Assembly (NCBI GenBank): GCA_019454045.1
Contig: SKCR01037612.1
Span: 124,001-188,000, forward strand
DNA length: 64,000 nt
Direction of reading: 5' to 3'
Source: Zanthoxylum bungeanum
Lineage: Eukaryota; Streptophyta; Magnoliopsida; Sapindales; Rutaceae
Under the pieces are notes generated by a model. The model was given only the letters and a program-made list of their open reading frames with translations. It was not told where the DNA came from and searched no databases. Shown here in pieces: positions 1 to 11,203 of the stretch (the stretch's first letter is position 1; the number at the start of each line of letters is the position of its first letter). Both the position numbers and the translations under genes were made by a program.

Positions 1-304
1 AACAAGTTGGGAAGAATATGATTAATCCAATTTCACGTGGGTATGGTCATTTAATGACAAAATCATTGTACAAGCTTTAGTATTTTTATGATGTATTGCT
101 TGGAGCCATTTAAACTTTGCTGTTCTTGTGCCGGCAGCACAAGCACTTGGTGATGATATTTTTAAATGATATTGACCTTGGTTTCAATTGGGGTGTGACA
201 ATCAATTTGTTGAATATGAAAACCATACATGTAGCCTTACTAGAGTAATTACTCCTAATTTTCTGATTAAAATACTTATATGAGCAAATATTTGCATGTT
301 GCAG
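1..304 (+). other. Intron of the APS reductase gene (partial)
   Basis: This non-coding AT-rich stretch ends in a TTGCAG splice acceptor at 304, directly before the first coding exon in the window. The donor and the exon for the transit peptide and N-terminus lie left of the window. Confidence 0.8.
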
Positions 305-1421
305 TGGTGCTGAAGATGTTGCTTTGATTGAGTATGCACATTTAACTGGTCGACCATTTAGGGTGTTTAGCCTGGATACTGGAAGGCTAAACCCAGAAAC
401 ATATCGATTATTTGATGAAGTTGAGAAGCATTATGGCATACGAATTGAATACATGTTTCCTGATGCTGTTGAAGTTCAGGCATTAGTAAGGAGCAAGGGG
501 CTCTTCTCTTTCTATGAGGATGGGCACCAGGAGTGCTGCCGCGTTAGGAAGGTGAGGCCCCTTAGAAGGGCACTCAAGGGTTTGCGTGCTTGGATCACTG
601 GCCAAAGGAAAGACCAGTCTCCGGGTACTAGATCTGAAATCCCTGTAGTCCAGGTGGATCCAGTTTTTGAGGGGCTGGAAGGTGGGGTTGGCAGCCTGGT
701 GAAGTGGAACCCAGTGGCTAATGTTAAAGGAAATGACATTTGGAACTTCCTCCGTACTATGGGCGTGCCTGTGAATTCACTGCACTTACAAGGGTATATC
801 TCAATTGGGTGTGAGCCATGCACAAGGCCTGTCCTACCAGGACAACATGAAAGAGAAGGAAGGTGGTGGTGGGAGGATGCCAAGGCTAAGGAGTGTGGCC
901 TCCATAAGGGAAATATAAAACAGGGAGATGCAGCAGTCAATGGTAATGGGGCTGCCAATGCAAGTGAAGCTCCTTCAGTTGCTGACATTTTCAATTCTCA
1001 GAACTTAGTGACTTTAAGCAGAACAGGAATTGAGAATTTGGCTAGACTAGATAACCGACAAGAGCCATGGCTTGTTGTGCTGTATGCCCCATGGTGCCAA
1101 TTCTGCCAGGTAATTGATGTTTAACGCAATTTAAATAACAATGTGAGTTAGGGTTTAAGTCTTTTAACTGTTTTTGTGTGAATTGAACAGGCAATGGAAG
1201 AATCATATGTTGAGTTGGCTGACAAGTTAGCTGGCAGTGGTGTGAAGGTGGGCAAGTACAGAGCAGACGGTGACCAGAAGGAGTATGCAAAGCAAGAATT
1301 GCAGCTGGGAAGCTTCCCAACAATTCTATTCTTCCCCAAACACTCTTCTAAGCCGATAAAGTACCCCTCAGAAAAGAGGGACGTCGATTCATTGATGGCT
1401 TTCGTGAATGCCCTCCGGTGA
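305..1421 (+). CDS. APR: 5'-adenylylsulfate reductase, plastidic (3' part; two exons)
   Basis: The enzyme reduces adenosine 5'-phosphosulfate to sulfite with glutathione in plastids, the key step of assimilatory sulfate reduction. Exons are 305-1109 and 1191-1421; the GTAATT donor and AACAG acceptor join FCQ to AMEESY in frame. Exon 305 starts with the last base of a Ser codon ([16 protein letters not shown]). The reductase domain shows the iron-sulfur cysteines as the CC of ECCRVRK and the pair in IGCEPC, and the catalytic cysteine in KECGLHKGN. The C-terminal thioredoxin/glutaredoxin-like domain has WCQFC and ends in FVNALR. No frame defects are seen. The transit peptide and N-terminus are off the window, so the paralogue cannot be assigned. 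Family identification is essentially certain. Confidence 0.96.
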
Positions 1422-2020
1422 TGGAGTAATTAATTAGATTTAGTCGTATTGCAACGGACCTTGGGCGTTATTGTATATTTTTGGGATAGGGTCTTTACGT
1501 AATTGTTTTCAATAGTAAGGTAACTGCTGTTGATGAAGAGTACACTTAACTGTGTCCTTGTGTAAAATAATTTTCTAAAGATTATTGCTTATTGTCTTGA
1601 CTGGTGTGTGCTTCAGAGGGTGACACTGACATGCATTGTAATTGCTTTTAAAAAACCCACCTGCATGCTCTTCTTAAGTTTAATATCATTCAGTACAGCT
1701 GATGACACTACCATAACGTGGCTACTGGTATAAAGAAAGCTGATGCGTATTGCTTCACTGATGGATTGAATATGAACTTGCATGGAAATCGAATTGTCAA
1801 GTTGCTATGGAAGAAGCATTATAATCAACAACAAAACAAGCTTCAGTTTTGGACACTCAATAACCATGATGGTGATCAGAGTACAATAGCTATATGCATT
1901 AAAAATGCTTATTGTACAATGAGGGAATAACACTCGGTTACTCAGAGATTTGCCCTAGAAATGAGCTATCTCAGCTGTGGTCCAAGGGCCCAAACCTTTC
2001 AACAAAAGCTTAGCATTAGT
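1422..2020 (+). other. 3' UTR and downstream spacer of the APS reductase gene
   Basis: AT-rich, with no convincing coding potential. A 70-codon frame at 1718-1930 has no recognisable motif and is treated as chance. Confidence 0.5.
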
Positions 2021-2192
2021 ACTCAATCAGGTGACTTGGTGATATATAATTCAGAATCTCATTTTGAGGTTATGAATTCGAATTCATGGAGTGTTTCTTA
2101 TTAGAGTCTGGGACAATCGGAGATTTTACCTGTTCCATTTAAGTCTGAAATGAGTGATTTGACAATGAGATTTCTAACGATTCAAAAAAAAA
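2021..2192 (+). repeat. tRNA-derived SINE, family 1, diverged copy
   Basis: It shares the order of blocks seen in four other copies in this window: a GTGACTTGGTG A-box-like head, a TTCGAATTC B-box-like core, AGTCTGGGACAATC, a pyrimidine-rich middle and an ATTTCTAACGATTC tail followed by A's. No clean target duplication was found, in keeping with an older copy. Confidence 0.65.
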
Positions 2193-2211
2193 TTCTCTAA
2201 CAAAATAAAAA

Positions 2212-2229
2212 AAATATATAAATATATAA

Positions 2230-2285
<56 letters not shown>
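2212..2285. repeat. AT dinucleotide-rich microsatellite
   Basis: Nearly uninterrupted AT repeats with a few phase breaks. Confidence 0.85.
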
Positions 2286-2399
2286 TTGTATCATTTTTAT
2301 TTGTTTTTAGTATTTAAATTGTTAATTTATCAATGAAACTTGTGATTTATTTATAAATTATTTTTGTATATAGTGTAAATATATTTTATATCTGTATAT

Positions 2400-2533
2400 T
2401 TTTTAATTTTTTAATTTTTTTTTAAAATTCGAGCCCAAAAAAAGCCCGAGCCCGTCCCGAGTCGGGCCGGGCCGAGCTTTTCCCGGACCTGGGTTTTTTT
2501 TTGGTTGACAAGCCCGACCCGTTGCCACCCTTA
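2400..2533. mobile_element. One end of a hAT-type MITE (fragment)
   Basis: A GC-rich block of GGGCC/CCCGAG motifs ends in GTTGCCACCCTTA, the inverse of the TAAGGGTGGCAAC terminus typical of plant hAT MITEs. The opposite end was not recognised, so length and target duplication are unknown. Confidence 0.4.
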
Positions 2534-3420
2534 ATCTTTCTTTACTAAACAGTAAACAATCAAACAAAGTACTTGTGGCTTTACACAACCCAATAAAATT
2601 TAAAGAAACTCTAATTAATTTATATTTGACAGATCAAATATAAAAAAATAAATTTAGCAAATTTATTTCACACCTACATTATCAGCTCTTTATTTATTTA
2701 TTTATTGATCCGTATGTTTTTGGCTGTATAGCCTGTATAATACGGTTGAGCTACCTGCAAAGCTGCAACCCATTAGTTGTTGAACAGCAATATTATAATC
2801 TTTTTGCACCTACCTTTAATGATCTTCAATTGATTATAAAATGAGAAATTTAATTCAAACATTAATCAACTCAGTTCCCTTTTTCCTTTTGCTTGCCATA
2901 ACCCTTTTCAAACCATTATCATCATCATCATCATTACTACACTTTCACTAATAAAAAAGAATGAAAAGAAGAAACCAAACTGTCACTATTTTGAGGATTC
3001 CATGCCTCTAAAGCTCTGCTTATATAACCAAACCAGCTGAAAAATCAAAAATTTTAATGGGTTATTACTCTTACAATTCACAAGAATAGATACAGAACAT
3101 ATACCATGACCGTGACCCCCACATGTGATGCAAGTGTTTTTTGTATGTTGCCCGTGATTTTCTGCTGCTTATGGTACCGGAGCTGTTGTATTTTTGTTTG
3201 ATTGTAGGCTCTACAGCAGCTTTGCTTTTGTCCCGAATCTACTTTTGGCTGGCAGTGTCGCATTTCATTACTGTTCTCCTTTTAATAATGGTAGATTAAT
3301 TTTCGTCATTTGGGTTCCAATGGGCCTAGTTTCTCATTCAACCAAACAGATTACATCTGTCAATTAGACATAGAAAGACCAACAATTAAAGATCAATTAC
3401 TTGTTGTGTTGTTGGGTAAG
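2534..3420. other. Spacer without recognised genes
   Basis: AT-rich DNA on both strands, with short TTATTTA runs near 2692 and an ATC-repeat patch near 2918. No coding frame or known repeat could be supported. Confidence 0.5.
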
Positions 3421-3425
3421 CAAAT

Positions 3426-4336
3426 TGATGTGATCCAGAATGAGCTCTGTTTGTTGGGCCAAGTTAACTTGAAGTTGTGGCTGATTGCATGGCTTGGTCA
3501 AATTGGTGTATTTGGGCCATTTTGGTGGATTTGGAAGATTCACTGGGTTCCGGAGTTTGGTCCATGCATGAGACATTATGTGAAGACTTTATTATGTCTA
3601 AAGAAATATTGGAATGGGTCTAGGACGTGCATGGGCTGCCTTGATTGATTTTGGGCTTTATTTCCGAATGGTGCATTAATAGTGGCGGGATTTACGCAGT
3701 CTTCGTATTTTGGACGTAACTTTCTCGTCCGATGTCTGATTTTGGTGATTCAAGTTGCATTGAAAAGAGAACTTGTAGCTCTACAACTTTGAAGTTTTCA
3801 TCAAAGTCCAGTTCAGATTCCTTCATGGTCTAAATTAGGACGCAATGTATCCCTATAAGTTTTATATTTTATATTTTTTTTTAAGTTATGTGTTGTTTAA
3901 GTGTTGGGCTGAACATTAATTAAATTAAAAAGCCCATGGACGAAATTTTCAAGTATTTTATTAGGGTTTTATTAAATTTGGGTAGAATTAGGGTTAGCCA
4001 CCTATTTAAAGGGGCATTATTCATTGTAATGGATAATTAACCAATAATATATCTTTTTTTACAAAACAAATTGACTTGTGTCATCTTGAGGGAGTGGATT
4101 CTTCCTTGGTTTTACGGAACAAAAGCTTATCAACGTGTGGCAAGCGTTGTGGCGCTGTATCGCTGTTCAGGATTCTCCAAAGAAATAAAGAAAGGTTTTT
4201 AAGGGCAATGTTCCTTAAGGGTTGGACTTGATCTTGGAAGGATTTTGTTCTTACAAAATCAAGATTCGCGGTTCTTGGGGCATAGAACACGTGGAGAGGT
4301 TTGCTTGGCTTTGTTCCAGGAAGATTTTTTCTATCA
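3426..4336 (+). repeat. 5' LTR of the Ty3-like element
   Basis: 911 bp, bounded by TG and CA. A TATA-like CTATTTAAAGG at about 4002-4012 is the probable U3 promoter. Any open frames inside are incidental. Confidence 0.95.
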
Positions 4337-4337
4337 T

Positions 4338-4355
4338 TTGGTATCAGGAGCTCAG
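4338..4355 (+). promoter_or_regulatory. Primer-binding site, initiator tRNA-Met type
   Basis: TTGGTATCAGGAGCTC starts two bases after the LTR. It matches the TGGTATCAGAGC complement of the initiator methionine tRNA 3' end, with one extra G. Confidence 0.8.
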
Positions 4356-4944
4356 GGTTCCAAGGTCAAGATTTTCTCTATCTTTATCGTTTTATGAAGT
4401 TTTAATATTCCTTTTTTTTTCTCCTGTTTTTGTTTTTTTTTGTCTCTTCTCTTCTCATCTCAATTTTTTTTTCTTAGTTCCTTTGTGTTTTTCATGTTTA
4501 TGACCGATTCTTGGATGTTATTATAATGCTCTTTCATGGTAATAGCATATAGGATTCAGTTCTTAGAGTTTTTGAGTCAATTAAAGTCGAATTTATCTGT
4601 AATTTTCGGATCAGTTCGGTCAGAATTTTTCAGTCGCGCACTGATTTTCAAACTGCTGTAACTTCTGATCTAGAAAGAGTTACGGGACCCATAATATATC
4701 GATTTATAAGTACTCAAGGAGACGAATTCATTAGTCATTGGCCGTACTCAATCCGCTTAAGTTTCGAGTCTCAAAATCCCTTTCAAAGTTACGAATTCTG
4801 TCCAGTTTCAGTTCAGTTTGTTTTCTTATTTTACTTTGGTTTATTTTTTTATTTTTTTTTTAGTCAGTTTCTTTGTGTTTGTTTTCGTATTTTCTTGGTG
4901 ATTCTTTGAGTCTTTCCTCATTATTGACGTCTTTTGAGTAAGGG

Positions 4945-5418
4945 TTGATTTATATAAATAATTTGATGGATAAAAGGGTATTTATCTTTCGCACGAGATG
5001 CTCTATCAATAGTAAAGTTTGTAGCATGATAATTAATAGAGGGAATCACACAAATTTAGCTAGCACTACCCTTGTGGAAAAATTGGGATTACCATTGATA
5101 CCTCTTGATAGACCTTATAAATGGATGAGTGATTTCGGAGAGTTCGAGGTTGCTAAGCAGGTTGTGGTAAATTTTGCAATTGGGAAGTATGTTGACCAAA
5201 TAGTTTGTGACGTGGTTCCTATGTATCGTACGCATGTTTTATTGGGTAAGCCTTGGTATAAATTCAATAAAGTAGTTTATGATATGGATAGGAATATCTA
5301 CAAATTTAGGTGTGGTGAAAAGATTATCAAGCTTGCTCCTTTAACCCTACAAGAGTTTATGAGGACGAGTTGTACATACAGAGGAGTGAAGAGGAGTGGG
5401 CTAAAAAGAAAAGTGTGA
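4945..5418 (+). pseudogene. Degenerate Ty3-type retropepsin-like (protease) segment
   Basis: The frame carries a plant Ty3-type aspartic protease fold: NLASTTLVEKLGL, a CDVVPM segment and HVLLGKPW. In active relatives the catalytic loop has an aspartate (D-G-G-S type); here it reads IINRGNHTN, so the aspartate is replaced by asparagine. An in-frame ATG lies at 4966. The frame stops at 5418, and an overlapping frame (5370-6085) continues with an acidic low-complexity stretch rich in V, D and H, suggesting a frameshifted remnant of a longer polyprotein. No RT or integrase follows. Confidence 0.75.
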
Positions 5419-6070
5419 TTGCACTTGGAATGTTAGTAGGAGAGCTTCCAGAGTTGATAGAGGAAAATACATTGGCAAAATATGAAGTAAAGCAGGGTAC
5501 GAGCGTAGCCTTGAGTAATGAAATGAAACATGTTGATGTTTCAATAAATAAGAGTAAGGTGGTTGATGGTGTTGATGATAGTGATGGTATTGATGTGAGC
5601 GATAACATTGGTGTTCATGATTTGGATGTTCATGATGCCAATGATGTGTTTGATGTTACTGTTAAGGGTGAATATCATATGGAGCAATCTGATGTTGGTT
5701 ATGAGGACATGAGTTATGATGTGCAAAAAGTACATGTGGCCGAATATGTATGGTGTGATCAGATCGTTGATAAGAATGTTGATTGTTTGAGAAAGCGACA
5801 TGGGCATGTTGAGTTTGTTTTAAATGAGATTTCAAATGTGAATCCATGTAGGAATCTCTTTGCTATTGCAAGTGGAGTTAAGAATGAGAGTAGCAATGGA
5901 GAGATTGAGAGTGGAAAAATATTGACAAAAAGTCATTCATTCGCTTTATTGACTTTTGCTCACCTTAACCATTTTTTTCCATGTGATTTTCTTTTATTCC
6001 AGGATTCTCGTCCTATTGATCTTGTCATTTTTATCTATGACCCGGGTTTGGATTCGAGGTCGAATCCTTT

Positions 6071-6085
6071 TCAAGAGAGGGAGAA
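6071..6085 (+). promoter_or_regulatory. Polypurine tract of the Ty3-like element
   Basis: AAGAGAGGGAGAA lies immediately before the 3' LTR, as expected for the plus-strand primer. Confidence 0.8.
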
Positions 6086-6995
6086 TGATGTGATCCAGAA
6101 TGAGCTCTGTTTGTTGGGCCAAGTTAACTTGAAGTTGTGGCTGATTGCATGGCTTGGTCAAATTGGTGTATTTGGGCCATTTTGGTGGATTTGGAAGATT
6201 CCCTGGGTTCCGGAGTTTGGTCCATGCATGAGACATTATGTGAAGACTTTATTATGTCTAAAGAAATATTGGAATGGGTCTAGGACGTGCATGGGCTGCC
6301 TTGATTGATTTTGGGCTTTATTTCCGAATGGTGCATTAATAGTGGCGGGATTTACGCAGTCTTCGTATTTTGGACGTAACTTTCTCGTCCGATGTCTGAT
6401 TTTGGTGATTCAAGTTGCATTGAAAAGAGAACTTGTAGCTCTACAACTTTGAAGTTTTCATCAAAGTCCAGTTCAGATTCCTTCATGGTCTAAATAGGAC
6501 GCAATGTATCCCTATAAGTTTTATATTTTATATTTTTTTTTAAGTTATGTGTTGTTTAAGTGTTGGGCTGAACATTAATTAAATTAAAAAGCCCATGGAC
6601 GAAATTTTCAAGTATTTTATTAGGGTTTTATTAAATTTGGGTAGAATTAGGGTTAGCCACCTATTTAAAGGGGCATTATTCATTATAATGGATAATTAAC
6701 CAATAATATATCTTTTTTTACAAAACAAATTGACTTGTGTCATCTTGAGGGAGTGGATTCTTCCTTGGTTTTACGGAACAAAAGCTTATCAACGTGTGGC
6801 AAGCGTTGTGGCGCTGTATCGCTGTTCAGGATTCTCCAAAGAAATAAAGAAAGGTTTTTAAGGGCAATGTTCCTTAAGGGTTGGACTTGATCTTGGAAGG
6901 ATTTTGTTCTTACAAAATCAAGATTCGCGGTTCTTGGGGCATAGAACACGTGGAGAGGTTTGCTTGGCTTTGTTCCAGGCAGATTTTTTCTATCA
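6086..6995 (+). repeat. 3' LTR of the Ty3-like element
   Basis: 910 bp, differing from the 5' LTR at three substitutions and one single-base deletion. The CAAAT target duplication follows at 6996-7000. Confidence 0.95.
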
Positions 6996-7000
6996 CAAAT

Positions 7001-7662
7001 GTTGAGTTTCAATTAGTTGGTCTGGAATGATGTTAAAGATTCGAGTTGCATGTAACGTCTCTCTGGAAACGCCAGCCTGGAATTCAAGAACTGTCTTTAA
7101 AAATCCAGAAGAAGCCATTTTTAACTCACCATATGGTCCTTAACTTTTACTAAAGTTACAATCCAATCTAGACCACACATCAGACTATGTAAAATGGTAA
7201 AACTCCAATATATAATAAATAATAAAACTTTTACAAGTCATCAACCAGTTCAATAGAGAATGAATTGTTTAATACAGCCAAAAAGAAAAGAAAAATAGAG
7301 AACGAATTGAAGTGTTCAAAGAAGTAATAAAGAAATGAAATTGCTAGAGCGCTTTTACCATTTTGTCGGCTCACTCACATCACAAGTCACAAGGTCAATT
7401 TTGTGATTGCCAGAGCAACTTAGCTTGTAAATTGAAAAACACAAATCTTTTGGGAAACAAGTTTCTTTTATGAATGTCCCTGTTTCTTCTTCATATTTTA
7501 CATCTCCCAAGTCGGTAACCAAACACAAACCTAAGTCCCTCAAGTGTAAAACCCACCAAAATACTCAGGAATATTAGAGTAAACAATCCCAAAAGATAAT
7601 GCAAGGTTATGGAGCTGGACCAGAAGCAGGGGATAGAGAAATAAAGCTCCATCTTGGCTTCA
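7001..7662. other. Spacer and promoter region upstream of the GH17 gene
   Basis: AT-rich. Reverse-strand frames here and across 7660-7860 show no domain. The region probably holds the 5' UTR and promoter, but I could not fix a TATA box. Confidence 0.4.
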
Positions 7663-10280
7663 ATGGAAAACTCTAAGCTGACCCTTTTCATCATCTTCTA
7701 TTTTACAGTACTCTACGCAGGTAATATCACAAAAGCCCACTTGAAAGATAACATTTTTATTCAGTGAACTAGAAGAAAAATTCAATTTTTTGAGGTTTTT
7801 ATTGCCACTCTTTCTCACACATTCGTTCACAAAATTTATGCAGCTAAAGCAGCTGACCAAGACAACGAACCTTTTGTTGGTGTGAACCTAGGCACTGATG
7901 TATCAAATTTACTCTCACCAACGGATTTGGTTTCATTCTTGCAAGTGCAGAAAATCACACACATAAGGCTTTATGATGCAGACCCAGACTTACTCAAAGC
8001 ACTGGCTAAAACCAAGATCCGAGTCATTATCAGTGTACCCAACAACCAGCTTCTTGCTATTGGGTCCTCTAACACCACTGCAGCTTCTTGGATTGGTAAA
8101 AATGTTGTTGCTTATTACCCTGAAACAGTAATTACTGCAATTGCGGTAGGTGATGAGGTGTTGACAACTATACCCTTTTCAGCTCCAGTTTTACTTCCGG
8201 CTATTGAGTCACTTTATAGTGCTTTAGTGGCTGCAAATTTGCACACCCAGATCAAGATTTCAACACCTCATGCAGCATCTATTGTTCTCGATCCATTTCC
8301 ACCTTCTCAGGCTTTTTTTAACCAAAGTTTGAGTTCAGTAATGCTGCCTTTGCTTCAGTTCTTGTCCAAAACTGGGGCACCACTAATGATGAATCTTTAT
8401 CCTTATTATGTGTTCATGCAAAACAAAGGTGTTGTGCCTCTTGATAACTCGTTGTTTAAGCCATTGACCCCATCAAAAGAAATGGTTGATCCGAATACTT
8501 TGCTACATTACACAAATGTGCTTGATGCAATGATTGATGCTGCATATTATTCAATGAAGAACTTGAATATCACAGATGTTATGGTTCTTGTTACAGAAAG
8601 TGGGTGGCCTTCAAAGGGTGATTCAAAAGAGCCTTATGCTACCATTGACAATGCAGATACGTATAATTCGAATTTGATTAAGCATGTTTTAGACCGTAGT
8701 GGAACTCCTTATCACCCTGAAGTCACTTCAAGTGTGTATATTTACGAGTTGTTCAATGAGGACTTAAGGTCACCGCCTATATCAGAAGCCAATTGGGGGC
8801 TATTTCATGCAAATGCAACACCAGTTTATTTGCTTCATGTATCAGGAAGTGGGACATTTTTGGCTAACGATACAACAAACCAGACATATTGTATTGCAAT
8901 GGACGGTGTTGATACAAAGACATTGCAGACAGCGCTGGATTGGGCATGTGGTCCTGGGAGAGCAAATTGTAGTGAGATTCAACCAGGGGAGCCTTGTTAT
9001 CAGCCTAATAATGTGAAAAGCCATGCTTCTTATGCTTTTGATAGCTATTACCATAAGGAAGTGAAGGCTTCTGGGTCTTGTGACTTCAAGGGCGTGGCCA
9101 TGATCACCACAACTGACCCAAGTAAGTACTACTTTATAGCCCACTATATATTGGTTTTAATTCTGAAAGGCATGATTTGCATTGGATTTTTAGTACAATT
9201 AAGGATATGATTGTAGTAGTTTTTCTATCTATAGTTTGTAGTTAGTGATTCAACTGCTAAGTTGAAATAGGGTAAAGTTTTTGAAATCTATAGTTTGTAC
9301 AAATTGTATGCTTGGTGTGGCCAAACATGGAAGGGACTAAAGGGAAAGGTGAAGATTGCTGGGTTTATTAGTAACTTAACTTATTCTTCTTTACGACTAA
9401 GAAGTGTCTTAAGCTAGAAGTAGTCCACAAAAGTAAAGCAATGTAGATAGTGGCGCCTTCCAATCACAATCTTCAGGGGATTCTCAAGAGGCAAAGCTGA
9501 CTCCAAAATAGAAATTATGTGTAATTCCTTCCTGACAGAGGCACATGGGTTTCTTTACTGATTGGAGGTTGAATGTTGGTCTTATAAAGACACTGTTTGG
9601 TTTAAGGAGGGGAGGTAGCAATCATTTCCATTTGAACACCGGCTATTGCATTTGTGAGCCCCATTGTGCCATGATAATGTTTTGAGATAATGGGAGGCCC
9701 AGGCTATGATTTTTCCTCAGAAATAACTTGTTTTCTTGCATGTATATTATTGCAACTTCACTGTTTTGCCTGTATGCACTGGAGAGTGGTGTTGATCCAA
9801 AATGAGGTCCAAGCTCTTTGTTATTTTGCTGCTGCTTAAACTGCCATGTTCATGTAAATCTCAATAATTATGCGTCTCATTGTGGGGTCTATTTGCAGGT
9901 CATGGAGGCTGTATATTTCCTGGAAGGTGAGAAATAATCCCCTCTCGACAACTGTGATTTTTAATCCTCTTGTTTATTTTTGGCATAAGATGGAATTTGC
10001 AAGCTAATGTATAACAACAATTTGACAAAGTTTCCATAAAAACTACATTTTCATCAAAAAAGAAACAAGGCTACTGTTATTAACAAAGTTATTTGTTTTG
10101 ATTTTCAGTAAGAAGGTAAACAATAAGACTAAAGCAGTTGTAAACTCAACTGAAGTAAGTGAAGCAGCAGATAGGTTAAGATTCATCTCCTTCCGCGGCA
10201 AACAAATAAGTGCAAATGCTGTAGCTTTGTCTATTTTGTTATTCATTCCCTTTATGACTCCATGGTGGGGTGTAAAGTAA
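7663..10280 (+). CDS. Glucan endo-1,3-beta-glucosidase (GH17 + X8/CBM43), four exons, predicted GPI-anchored
   Basis: It hydrolyses or remodels beta-1,3-glucan (callose) at the cell wall or plasma membrane. Exons are 7663-7720, 7844-9121, 9899-9926 and 10109-10280; all joins keep frame and give 511 residues. The first exon encodes a signal peptide (MENSKLTLFIIFYFTVLYA). The GH17 domain spans about 27-345, with the proposed acid/base Glu124 in AVGDEV and the nucleophile Glu271 in VTESGWPS. A cysteine-rich X8 domain follows (TYCIAMDG, WACGPGRANC, CYQPNN). The last X8 cysteine and FPG are encoded by a 28-base micro-exon. The C-terminus is hydrophobic (NAVALSILLFIPFM), fitting a GPI signal. Typical complete member; the exact paralogue is not assigned. 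Confidence 0.95.
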
Positions 10281-11203
10281 TTTTTTTTTTCTTTTTCAAA
10301 TGTATCATTATTTTGCTTTTGAATTCGTTAGTGATCTAGAGCTGGTGCAGGGAGTTGTTATTTAGTGGATACATTCATTGGAAGTGCAATGTGATAATTA
10401 GGATGAATCCTGATTGTAATTAACATTAGTTTTTGATGAGCAGATTATCTTTAATGTGGTATTTTCTACATTTTGGGACAATTGAACAATTCTCGCCAAC
10501 ATCGAGTAAAGGGAATACTAGTTAGTGCTTTTTGCAAGATTATTGTACTTTAAAGCTCCTTCTTTACTCACTTGGCATTGTTCCTTACATTTAATTAGAA
10601 ATTTGATGCCTCCCAATTTACAAGCAACTCCAAGAAATACAGAGTTGTAATTGATGAGTGATCATTCAAAAAATTATGACAATGCGAAAACTATAGCTCT
10701 TGATTTTAGTTTTCCGACGATCTAAAATTCATAAAAATCGGAGTTCATATGAAAAAATTACGGCCCAAATACAACAAAAAGTTGTCATGAGTGATCATTC
10801 AAAAAATTTGTGCTATGTTATACAATCTTCAAAGTTCACATGAAGACATGTCGTCAAGGAGTTATTTATGCGGATGATATGCAGTCCGAAAACACCATGC
10901 CCAAACCAAACTTATTGGTCCTATGTTTCCCACGTGTACATCTAAGTGGGAGAAAATCTTTCGTGCAACAGTGATACCATGTCATTCATGCAACAAGTCA
11001 ATCATCATTTGCCACGCGTGTTAAAAAGTCAAAAAACAACTAAAAAATCGGAAGAAAATTAAACATTTTATTTTTTAATTTATTGATAATAACATGTCAT
11101 CCATGGTTGCACCAAAAATTTACTCAGTGGGCCATGAGTTCTAAGTAAATATCCACACAACAGCATTGGAATTCAAAAGCGGAAAACCGGTTCCAAGTTT
11201 CAA
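10281..11203. other. Spacer between the GH17 and TDP2-like genes
   Basis: 3' UTR and promoter DNA. The phrase GAGTGATCATTCAAAAAA occurs twice (about 10657 and 10789), a short direct repeat. No gene seen. Confidence 0.5.

Larger units (their letters stand above)
3421..7000 (+). mobile_element. Complete non-autonomous Ty3-like LTR retrotransposon with TSD
   Basis: Near-identical direct repeats (3426-4336 and 6086-6995) both begin TGATGTGATCC and end TTTCTATCA. The 5-bp target duplication CAAAT flanks the element at 3421-3425 and 6996-7000. A primer-binding site follows the 5' LTR and a purine tract precedes the 3' LTR. The 1.75 kb interior encodes only a degenerate retropepsin-like segment and an acidic frame; no reverse transcriptase, RNase H or integrase is present. 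Three substitutions and one 1-base indel separate the LTRs by eye, indicating very recent insertion. It must depend on enzymes from an autonomous relative. Orientation follows the PBS and PPT order. Confidence 0.95.

Noticed and set aside
512..994. 160-codon reverse-strand frame in the APS reductase exon
   Set aside because: Shadow of the strongly conserved forward coding exon; no domain.
1718..1930. 70-codon frame downstream of APS reductase
   Set aside because: No motif, AT-rich, short; indistinguishable from chance.
3310..3648. 112-codon frame overlapping the 5' LTR, and its copy near 6308
   Set aside because: Lies mostly within the duplicated LTR; no domain and identical in both LTRs, so incidental.
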